Below, one piece after another: positions 55,176-64,000 of a DNA stretch of 64,000 bases (position 1 is the stretch's first letter; each line of letters begins with the position of its first letter). The notes beneath the pieces were generated by a model. The model had not been told where the DNA came from and did not search any database. It was given only the letters and a program-made list of their open reading frames with translations. The DNA is from Posidonia oceanica (lineage: Eukaryota; Streptophyta; Magnoliopsida; Alismatales; Posidoniaceae): contig JAZBRS010000020.1 in assembly GCA_037176725.1 (NCBI GenBank), positions 100,520,501 to 100,584,500 of the forward strand. The letters run 5' to 3'. The translations under genes and the position numbers were made by a program.

Positions 55176-55180
55176 CCATT
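55176..55180. other. Target site duplication, right (CCATT)
   Basis: Perfect partner of 49697-49701. Confidence 0.92.
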
Positions 55181-58100
55181 ATCAACCAGCATCAAGGGAA
55201 TGTAAAAGTTTTTGAACTGCACCGTGACAAAAAGGGTTTGGTTATGATTAATTCCCACCGGAGGCAACTCATCACTTGAAAAAGAGATGACCTGGGGAAC
55301 CGCGATCATGCCCACCATGCTTTCTAGGGTTGCAGGCTCAATGGTTGTGGATACATGGGTGGCCTGGAACACACAGAGGAAAGCCTCTCGGTGCTCAACG
55401 GATGTGTGGATAAGGTCCTAGATGGATATGTCGGCCTTGACTTTCTTAAGTTGGGTGGTGATGTCGGTCGTGGGTTGGTCCTTTTTGGTGGTAGAAGGGG
55501 TGGCTTTGGTAGAGGATTCCTCTGTGGTGGGACCAGAGGGTTGGCTTCCTGGTGGGGGTAGAGTGGGCTCTGGACGGTTAGGCTTGGCTACGGGTGCTAC
55601 AGGCTTGTAAACCCTCCCCGACCGCGTGATTTCCATGCACATTTCTACAACGTAGTCATATGGCACGCGATGGGTATGAGCATGAGCTGCGAGCTCGAGA
55701 GGGGCTGCTTGGATGTTTCCTGGATGGTGAGGGAATTGGGAATGTTGTTGGGAAGGTCTTGATGGCTCTGGTTGGGACCTAGCTAGCAGGCAGATAGGTG
55801 GTTGAGCTTGGGGTTGCATGGTGGGCCGCGCGGTAGAGCGCTCTGGCTTGGCATCCAACCGGATCATATGGATTCCTGACTCGGAGCTGGCAACTGCTGC
55901 AAGATAGAGAGAGGAGGGAAAAGGCTCAGAGATATCTTGGATGAGATCAGAGGGGTCCACCACAGACGTAGCGGACCCGAAGGGGAAGATGGAGTGTATT
56001 TCTGAGGTCCCCATGCCTCCCAGGCCAAAATGCTCCGGCAAAGGCAGATGGACAATGCTAAAATGGGAGGGTGTTGGTCCTAATGTAGGTGTGGATGCTG
56101 GTGGAGGTGCGGAAGTGGATGTTGCCTCTTGCGTATTAATGATGATGACCTTTCGATCAATCAAGTCCTGATAGTGCCCCACAGTGTGAAGCAATTATCT
56201 GTCGAGTGCCCTACGACTCGATGGTAGCTGTAGAACAGATTCGTATTATACCACACTGGGAGTGGATTTGGTAGTAGGCGAATCTCGGGGAGCCTAAGGA
56301 GCGACGCAACCTTAGGGAAGACGACACTCAACGGTACCACTAGTGGAGTCAAGCGACGCTGATTCGTGTAAGGCTGTCTCTGCCCTTGGTGTTGTCCATG
56401 CCAGACTGGTGTGGCACGATAGACCGGTCGGGTGGTGGTTGTGATTTGTAGAGTGGGAGCTGCCCTAGGTGTAGTTGCATAAACTACCTGATTCGGGCCA
56501 GGCTGAGCCACCACATGGAGGGGTTCGGTAGGGGAGTCGACGTACGCAACGGCGGTTCTCAGAGGGTCCCTTCTCCTCGGATGGCTGTTGTTGTTGCCAT
56601 TATTGTTGTTGCTATTACTACTACTGCCACTATTATTGTTGTTGGGGGTAATGGCTTGCTTGGCGAACGCGGAGAGCATAGAGAAGTTGCCACTTCACAA
56701 CGAGCTCTCCACATGAATGATCACGATAGACTCCTCGTCAGAGGGCCTATCGCGAACCTGTGAGGCGAGGGTGCGCCAGCGGCCAACGTACTCCCTGAAC
56801 GGCTCTTTGGGCTTCTACTTGGGGGCGACCACATCCTCGTGCTTGGGACTAGGTCCAGATTGAAGGAGTACTGTTCTAGGAATGCCTTACAGAGGTCACT
56901 CCAAGTCTTGATGGTGGCCATATCAAGGGAAGTGAATCACTTGAGGGCCGGGCTAGTCAGACACTTTTGGAACAAGCGGATCAACAACCTCTCGTCAGCC
57001 TAAAGCTGAGCGATATCTCCGCAGTACTCCCTCAAATGGGAAATAATGTAGCCCTTACCATTGTACTTGTCAAAGTCCAGGATATGGAATTTCGGTAAGA
57101 GCACCGCCTCTGGGAAATAGCAGAGGTCCCGGAACTAGTAGGACTGGCGATCACCGCCCTGCACTAGACGTAGTGCTCTTTCCAGGTCGCCCATCCTAGT
57201 AAGGAGGGCATCTAGAGCCGCTGTCGGTGGTGATGGTGCAGCTTGGACGGGGATTGCATACGCTGAATGGGTCGCACCTAAGTGCTCCTCCAGATCCACC
57301 ATTGCGTTGCCTGGTGATGCGACGTGAGGACCAGCGTATCCGTGCGTGGGTGTAGTGTGTGGTGGTATGCATGCTGGGGAAGGAACCTGTTGATGCACTG
57401 GGTAGGGGTAGGCGGAATGCTGTGCAGTGATTGGTGTAGAGTGCTGAAGCAACAGCTACTGCCCTGGCGCAGTGCCGAACAGCAGGCTCGAGGGGTACTG
57501 TGCTCCAACCAGCTCGAGGGGCTAGCCACCAGGTGGCAGAGTCATATGTTGTGTTGTGAGTGGTATGAATGCAGAAGGTAGAGTCTGCACTTCCATCGTC
57601 GGAGCAGTGAGTAGCTGAGGCGACAGCTAAGGCGGAGGTGTAGTGGGATGAGCATGGAATGCAAGAGCAGGCTGTAGGGGAACCTCAGGAGCAACGGGAA
57701 TCACAGAAGGGCGAACATACAGAGCCATACCCTGCAGTGCCTGCACAAGCTCCATCAGATGTTGATACTGCAAGTCAGGGGTCCCGTCAGTGGGAATGGT
57801 GAAGTGCAGGGTCGGTGAGGGACCAGATGCTAGAGGCAAGGACACAGACTGTCCAGAAGGCAGCAATCCTATAGTAGAAGTCACCGCAGCAGAAAGGGTG
57901 TCAAAAGTGACATAGCCCTGGGGAGAGGAGGCCGTCAGTAGAGTCTCTGAAGCGCGAGTGGTAGTCACCAAGATGGACTCGGTGATAGGATCCGAAGTGG
58001 CGAAGGTCTGCTAATGCCCCATAGAATACAGGGGCGCCCCGTGCACCAGAGGGTGGGACACTAGTGTCGAGAGAGGCACAGAGGGAGTAAAAGTGAGAGT

Positions 58101-58241
58101 CAGAGGGGCCAAAGTGGAAATCCCCTCCAGGGCAGCTGAAGGCTGGGGCTCACCAGCGTGCTGGGCCATGGCTGATCGTGAGCGAGTGGGAACTGGGCTG
58201 CGATGGTAAACGAGAGGACGGGTCCTAGGACGAGCTATCAT
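55181..58241 (-). pseudogene. gag: Gag and N-terminal protease half of element M
   Basis: Ogre/Tat gag-pro, start ATG at 58239-58241 (MIARPRTRPLVYHR). The N-terminal P/S/T-rich region runs to about 57140, the gag core has FDKYNGKGYIISHL, ALKWFTSLD and FLEQYSFNLDL (about 57080-56860), then a zinc-like motif YSYHRVVGHSTDNC near 56255-56215, where the first Cys of CX2HX4HX4C is Tyr. A long linker follows (55418-56194), then the protease start ELPPVGINHN... ending LVDNG at the solo LTR. Breaks: TAG at 58011-58013, 57627-57629 and others, and a frameshift near 56850. Collinear with the gag of element A. Confidence 0.8.
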
Positions 58242-58378
58242 CGCAAAGGTGGACAGCTCGGGAGAGGATGCTCAAGAAAAGGTGTCGCAACAGGGCATCA
58301 GTGAAAGAAAAAGCTCAAGCTCCGGCTAGGGAACTCGCTCACTGCTTGCGCAACAGACACGACAAACAGGTGTTAAAG

Positions 58379-58390
58379 CCTGAAGAAAAA
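58379..58390 (-). other. Splice-acceptor-like site upstream of gag in M
   Basis: On the minus strand TTTTTTCTTCAG then GC, 138 nt before the gag ATG. Element A has TTTTTGCAG at the matching place. Confidence 0.4.
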
Positions 58391-59317
58391 ATGCGAGTGT
58401 TTTAATTATGGCATGAATGGCACTCATGCAAATGCATGCATTCTACTATGCTCTCTCTCTCACCAGTCTAGTGTGTCCTAGAGGGCTGTCTACTTCGGAC
58501 TCTCATAGGTGTACGGGTCACCGACTCAGGCAGAAAGAAAGGTCCCTGTCTAAATCCTGGCCAAAGCTCAGGCAATAACGGGTGGTGCGTTAGGAACTTC
58601 GATCCTGCCAAAGCATGGGCTGTACCCTCTACTAACACCAACACGATCCCTGACAAAGGGGGACAGAACGACCAACTCGCCCCACGCCAAAGCGATGGAA
58701 CAAGAGACCGGTACTGTCCTTCTCAGTCTGGTAGGTGGACCTAGAAATGAGATGATGCATGCCCTATATGATCATTCATGCAAAATATGATTAAAACTTT
58801 TTACTTGCATGTTTTATTAACCCAAGGGGGATGAAGGTGTGTTTATGTCTTTAGTTGTTCCTAGAATTGATTTTACTTGCCATTTTTAATTAGCCATGGG
58901 GAGGAAACAATCAATCTCTAATTGTCTTTAGGATCAGTGCAAGAGGGGAAGAAAATCACCCAATTAGGGCAAGCAAAGTATCACACATCATTGCAAAAGG
59001 CATGCTCATGGTATGTGTTAGTGTCATGTCACATGATTAGTGAAAATAAAAGACAATCAACACATCAAAAGGTAGGTATAAGCATGGCATGTGTATAAGT
59101 GAAGTGGCATAGCATATTTGTGTAAAATAAGCCAAACACCAAGCAAAAGGCATGGATTAACGTGATAATCAAACAAATATGGTAATTAAATGCTAAGATA
59201 AGCAAAATGCATGAATTAATGTGACAATCAAGTAAACATGGTAATTAAATGCTAAGCTAAGCAAAAGGTAAGCCACACAGAAGCGGAAAGGCGGAAAACG
59301 AAAGCCGGAGTCTAGCA
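58391..59317 (-). other. Untranslated leader of element M
   Basis: No coding frame is visible; it has repeated TTTGCTTAG and GCATTTAATTACCAT words and matches the leader of element A only loosely. Confidence 0.5.
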
Positions 59318-59335
59318 TCCCCAGCAGAGTTGCCA
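59318..59335 (-). other. Primer-binding site of element M (Arg-tRNA type)
   Basis: In element sense TGGCAACTCTGCTGGGGA, which differs from the site of element A by transitions and a restored G. It follows the LTR end. Confidence 0.65.
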
Positions 59336-59610
59336 CTTTCCTATGACCACGTCCTCGGTGACGCGGTCGCACGCTGCCAGAGCTTGCGTGCGTTGGCTGG
59401 AGAGAGGGGCCACGGTCAATGATTAATCTGGGGAGGAGTTGACTCGAAAACACCGAGAAAACTGGTGAACGCAAAGGAAAACAAAAAAAAAGAAAATGGA
59501 GTCGCCACCTAATCTAATAAAACCGAGAGACTAGGAAAACCGTATATGAAAACATGTGGAAAAACCCATGCAGTTTAAAATTATGCCAATCCGATCCAAA
59601 TGTGTATGAC

Positions 59611-59712
59611 ACAAGGTCAATGCGGTCCAGAGAAAGGGTAAGGACTCCTGTTATGCACGGGAAAGGTGTTAGGCACCCCCGATACGCCTGAGGAAGTCGG
59701 TCTTTCTTGGCC
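59611..59712 (-). promoter_or_regulatory. Highly conserved LTR block, copy 5
   Basis: Reverse complement of the block at 2881-2983, in the most diverged LTR. Confidence 0.55.
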
Positions 59713-59964
59713 AATCAGCTCTTGTGTGGCTAATGTTGGCGTATAACACCGGTTCATGTTCGCCCGAGGGCGGTTTGCAACATGCATTTATAAACCATGC
59801 AAAGCTTAGCAAAACCATGCCAAAATGACTAATTAAAGTTGAAATACCATTATATGATGATAAACAAACCAGGGAAACAAAACCAAAGCAAAGCGAGTTG
59901 AGTAAACGAAAGACAAGGCAGCAATCAGGGGGCTTTGTCCACTGTCTGAACTCTGGCTTGAGTC

Positions 59965-60035
59965 ACCTATCACCACGGCGACAGCACATGCTGTTGGTAT
60001 GCACAGCGACGGCACAAGTCGCCGCTCTGACTGGC
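59965..60035 (-). repeat. GGCGAC/GTCGCC hairpin cluster of M, U5 side
   Basis: The unexpanded counterpart of 32806-32932; one arm has decayed to CAACAGCA. Confidence 0.65.
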
Positions 60036-61050
60036 GGCCAAAGCTGCTTCAGACAGGCCAAACAACGAACTTCGGCGGCCAATTAAACTATGCAAAACGA
60101 CTGTAAACATGCAAGCAGGCATTCACAGAGATAGACGGTATATAGGACAATACAGTCATGCAATTATCATGCAAAATGGGTGCCTGGATCACGAGATACG
60201 TCGGCGCAAAGTCCGGCCCAGGGACTACCAGAAATAGAGTCGAGTCACCGCTGGAACAGGCGACGCACCTGGTAGTCCGTTGGCCGGATTTCATCGCCAA
60301 ATCCCACGCCACCGGCGATACTAAAAATGCGACTAATGTTCGGGGAAGCACGATGGCTCTCCCAGGAACACAAACATATATTTAAAACAAAAAATGGGCC
60401 CCTGGATCTCTCTCCCCACCTATTGGGTTTCACTACCAGCAACCGAGAACTCCAGCAGCCATGGTGAAGGCCATGGAGCTCCTGGGCTTATGCATGACTC
60501 ACCGGAGGCTTGGGGGAGTCGAGACAAGGCCGAGGAAACAAACGAGGGTAAATACGAGTCACTGGATGTCCTCCACCACCTTCTCGCCGTCGACGGCCGT
60601 CCACACACGCTGTCCGGCCACGAGGGAGGCCGGGAGCATACAGGAGGCCAACTGGGACGTCTGCGAGTTACGGGGAGGATGTGGGGTGGTCCGGCGAAGC
60701 TAATGGGAGTTGAAAATGGGACAGCCAAGCTTTCCCAAGGAGTCCCCATCGCGCCGGAGTCCGCGAGCTTCGTCGGCCATGTCGACGGCGGCATGCTCGT
60801 GGGCTTCACTGGAGCACGGAGGATGCCCAGGGGGAACCAAGACAAGTCCGGCATGCACGAGGGGTGCAAGACGAACTCCGGGACAGCCCGTGCCACATGC
60901 TCAAAGGCCGAACGGCCTCTCACGGGCAGCGGACGTCGCCGGAGCCGAAAAAGCAAAGTGTAAACGGCGAAATCAATTGCCAGAAAACACGAGAAACGCA
61001 CAGAAACAATCCCCCTCCCTCAAGGGATGAAACTAGATGGAGAGGAAGAG

Positions 61051-61060
61051 GTTACCTGAG
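61051..61060 (-). other. Splice-donor-like site in LTR of M
   Basis: On the minus strand CTCAG then GTAACC, as in the LTR of H at 31781. Confidence 0.4.
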
Positions 61061-61499
61061 CAGGGAGGTGACTGTCTTCGCCAGCGCCGGTGTGACCAAA
61101 CGGTGACAGAACTCAAAAGGCGGCGAGCGGGAGGAATGGAATGGGGCACGGGACGCTCGGAGGAGGTTCACTCTCGCTCAAGGGAAGGTTCTGGTTCCTT
61201 CGGGAGTGCGTGGTGGCTCTGGGAATTGGGTGTGGTGTGTGGGAGAGTGTCGGGTCCTCTGGTTTTGTCGGTGAGGTCTACACAGGGTGGCAGGGGCTTG
61301 GTCGGGCAGTGGAGAGGTCACAACAGGAGGTACGGTGCCAGAAATGGCACAAGGAGTAAGTGGCTTGGTTGGGCACTGGAGTGGTGACGGGACAGCGTGC
61401 CAGAGCGCCGAAAGGTGGCCGCTGCCAGGGAGTAAGTGGCTTGGTCGGGTGGTGGAGAGGTGATGACAGGTCACGCGCGTGGGAGTTCAAACATGTTCC

Positions 61500-61575
61500 G
61501 TGTCACCTCTCAGTACGGCAACAGCACATGTCACCGTTATAAGTGGCGACGGAACACGTCGCCACTAGGACAGGT
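61500..61575 (-). repeat. GGCGAC/GTCGCC hairpin cluster of M, U3 side
   Basis: Counterpart of 31258-31336, with the same 9-base loop ACTTATAAC. Confidence 0.7.
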
Positions 61576-61814
61576 GACAATAGCCTCTGCAGTGGACAGG
61601 GCCTGTTCCAGGGTGTGTTGGGTTGCTAATGGACCCAAGCTTCAGTGTAAACTAGGTTTGGTTAGGTTTTAAGGTATTGGGTGGTCTTAGGGTTTAGGTT
61701 GGGGTTTGGATTAAGGTTTAGGTTGGGGTTTGGATTGGGGTCTGCCAAGCCACGATCCGAGCAAGCCTTTAGAGAGATCCACCAACAACCAGTTGCCAAC
61801 ACGGGGTGTCTACA

Positions 61815-62332
61815 CCAAGCCGGTAGCTCCAAGCGAGGATCGCTGAGCCGGTAGCTCCAAGCGTGGATAAAGATCAAGATCGTCGAACCGGTAGCTCCAG
61901 GCGAGGATCGCTGAGCCAGTAGCTCCAAGCGAGGATTGCTGAGCTAGTAGCTCCAAGTGAGCATAAAGGTCAAGATCACCGAGCCGGTAGCTATAGGCGA
62001 GAATAAAGATCAAAATTGCTGAGCCGGTAGCTCCTGGCGAGGATCGCAGAGCCAGTAGCTCTAAGCAAGGATCGCTGAGCCGGTAGCTCCAAGCGAGGAC
62101 AAAGAACAAGATCGCCGAGTCGGTAGCTCCAAGCGAGGATCGCTGAACCGGTAGCTCCAAGCGAGGAAAAAGATCAAGATCGCCGAGCCGGTAGCTCCAG
62201 GCGAGGATCGTTGAGCCGGTAGCTCCAAGCGAGGACAAGGATAATGATCATCAAGCCAGTAGCTCCAGGTGAGGATCGCTGAGCCGGTAGCTCCAAGCGA
62301 AGACAAAGATGTGTATCACTGAGTATTCCATG
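61815..62332. repeat. 28 bp minisatellite (GAGCCGGTAGCTCCAAGCGA...)
   Basis: About 16-18 units of GAGCCGGTAGCTCCAAGCGA plus GGATCGCT occur; some are lengthened to about 37-38 bp by AAAGATCAAGAT. It fills the whole gap between two LTRs and resembles in unit size and words (GGATCG, AGC, GG, CCAA) the minisatellite of B1. Its parent element is not otherwise visible. Confidence 0.88.
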
Positions 62333-64000
62333 TGTAGACACCCCATTTTGACCCCTGCATTAATGGTTCTTCTCTGGTGGACTCAAACCCTAGGCCAAAC
62401 CTACAACACAAACCCTAAAAACCCTAGAAATCCCAAACCCTAGGATGCCACATTTTAAAACCCTAACCCATGCAATCACCATTTAAAATCTCCATTGCAA
62501 ACCCTAATTTCCACCTCAAGCCCACCTCAAGCCCACAACCCATCAAAACCCTAATTTCCCCTTTCCCTACACCAAGCCCTTTTTTTTCTTTTCCTTTTTT
62601 TCCCTTCTTTTCCTTTCTTCTCCATTTTCCTCTTTTCCTTTCTTCCTTCCTTTCTTCTCCTTCTTTTTTTTCTTCTCCCTTTTCCTTTTTTTTTCTCTCC
62701 TCAGCCCAACAGCCCGGCCCACTCATCTCTTCTTTTCTTTTCTTCTTTTTTTCTTTTCCTTCTTCCCTCCTTCTTCCCACAATTTCCTCCCTTCCCCACG
62801 ACCAACAAAACTGCAACCTCTTCCACCTTCCTTTCCCTCCTATTTCAAAGCCAACACCATGACCCAACTGCAACGGCAACACGACAACCATCACCCCACT
62901 ACCACCACCACCTCCTGTGGAGGACGACCCATTAAGACACAACCACAACAATTGCAAAAAGGAGGAAGACAGACAAAAGAAAAAACACACAGACCACCCA
63001 TTCCCAGACTGAGACACACCCAACACGCAGACACCCTGAGGAACCCATTGGGATCCCCAGAATCCACCGCATTTCCCACACCACCACCACCAACACAGCA
63101 CCGCCCATTCACTCACACCTCTCACACTGACCACACACACAGGAGAGGAAGCATTCTGCACCCAACTCCACCCACTGCAACCCACGACCTCACCACACTT
63201 CCAGGAACCTCCTCCATAGCCAAACATCGCCCCACAGCACCCCTAGCTGGCCTTGCGACCTCAAGCTCAGGTCATTTTCTCCGGCAACCCAACCGTTGCA
63301 ACTCGATTGCAATGCTTAGTGTCGCCCCATTCAAGCCTCCGCGACCTCCGCCTGACCTCCCACGACCGAGCCCAACACCGCAGACCCTCCGTCGCAGCAC
63401 CCAGCATCGCCGCGAACCAGAGCAGAACCGCCCCACCCACCGACATCGGGGGGACGCTCCGAGCAACGCTGCGCCTAGGTAAAGCTCCTCTCACCTCCAT
63501 GACCTCCCCCTCTCGCTTCCGGACCTCCTTCTTGGGCCTGAAGCCCTCTGCCGACCGCTGGAGGTTTCCTCTTCTTCGGCTCTGGCAGAGCATGGCGCAA
63601 CTCCGGCGAGCCACCAGCGCCTCTGCCGTGCCGGACTCAACCTCCTCTCTGCCACCACACCTCCGCCAGACCACCCTCTCACCTTCCCTGCCGCCGTCGA
63701 GGCCCAGACGCGCCTCCAGCTCACCAGCAACCAACCTCGCCGGCGTCTGCTTCGTCTCAGGTAAGAAGTTACTGTTCATTTATTTAAATCACATCTTTCG
63801 TTTTCTTTTATTTTGTTTGAACCTTATTGTATTCAGCATGCATTAACATAAAACCCAAAATTTTAGTTTTATTACTTCCAAGACCTGCAATTGCATACAC
63901 ACATTATTTCTGGCATTGCATTCCAGTTCTTACATGTTTCCAGTATTGCATCTTAGTCCAAAATGCATTTAGGACTTTATCTTATTGCATTGCATACATC
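62333..64000 (+). repeat. Start of another Ogre/Tat-like LTR (cut by window end)
   Basis: It begins TGTAGACACCCCATTTTGAC, followed by the GGTTCTTCTCTGGTGG motif shared with the other LTRs, telomere-like repeats (62385-62470), a CT tract (62575-62790), a GC-rich block (63210-63755), a donor-like site and the start of the T-rich array. It is not possible to say whether it is solo or part of a full element. Confidence 0.85.
63756..63767 (+). other. Splice-donor-like site in last LTR
   Basis: TCTCAG then GTAAGA at the GC-rich to T-rich border. Confidence 0.45.

Larger units (their letters stand above)
59336..61814 (-). repeat. 5' LTR of element M
   Basis: About 2.48 kb from TGTAGACACCCCGTGTTGGC (61814, minus) to the primer site. 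The 3' end does not show the usual CA, so the exact border is uncertain by a few bases. It contains the conserved block (59611-59712), a primer-site-like motif (59498-59507), two GGCGAC hairpin clusters, a GC-rich block (60540-60950), a donor-like site and telomere-like repeats (61660-61740). Confidence 0.8.

Noticed and set aside
61662..62306. Repetitive ORFs with LGATGSAIL-type units
   Set aside because: They are translations of the 28 bp minisatellite, open in several frames because the units lack stops.
62463..63227. 254-codon minus-strand ORF with Lys/Glu runs
   Set aside because: It crosses the CT tract of the last LTR; composition artefact, no family features.

Overview
The window looks like plant (angiosperm) nuclear DNA from a repeat-dense region. 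I found no intact host gene. Almost all of it is Ty3/gypsy LTR retrotransposon sequence, nested to several levels and mostly decayed. Evidence for a plant: a chromovirus-type gypsy polyprotein with a tRNA-iMet primer site, Ogre/Tat-type gag, protease and G-patch fragments with an Arg-tRNA-like primer site, and plant telomere-like CCCTAAA repeats inside LTRs. I cannot name the species.

Layout. (1) 1-26147, plus strand: an Ogre/Tat-like element (element A) with a 5'-truncated 5' LTR ending at 3265, primer site, broken gag, a long hairpin-rich 3' region without pol, polypurine tract and a 3' LTR starting at 10658. (2) 14263-25475, minus strand: a Tekay/Del-type gypsy element with two 3.14 kb LTRs and a stop-riddled gag-pol, inserted in that 3' LTR with the perfect duplication ATTGC. 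(3) 26148-32938, plus: remnant H of another Ogre/Tat element: the last 72 codons of pol, a broken DUF7745-like ORF, hairpin arrays and a 5'-truncated LTR. (4) 32939-33404: a GC-rich block I cannot assign. (5) 33405-33806: a fragment of the B family. (6) 33807-38597, minus: B1, a 4.8 kb non-autonomous LTR element whose interior is tandem repeats. (7) 38598-41029: unassigned element remnant with an integrase C-terminal-like stretch. (8) 41030-48909, plus: a second B copy (B'), interrupted by a 4.7 kb solo LTR at 41390-46133. (9) 48910-61814, minus: Ogre/Tat element M (LTR, primer site, gag, protease, G-patch), whose protease is split by a 5.5 kb solo LTR at 49702-55175 with the perfect duplication CCATT, and which is cut off on its 3' side by B'. 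(10) 61815-62332: a minisatellite. (11) 62333-64000: the start of another Ogre/Tat LTR, cut by the window end.

The most unusual signals are structural. Several unrelated repeats are made of short hairpins whose two arms change together between copies (GATAAGT/ACTTATC against GATAGGT/ACCTATC at 29896-30440; CCAACGTTGG against ATAACGTTAT in B; ACTTCG/CGAAGT against CCTCG/CGAGG at 27556-27770; GGCGAC/GTCGCC in the H and M LTRs). The Ogre/Tat LTRs also share a splice-donor-like site, an acceptor-like site before gag, a second primer-site-like motif about 165 nt upstream of the real one, and a block of about 100 bp conserved far beyond its surroundings. All functional readings of these are inference.
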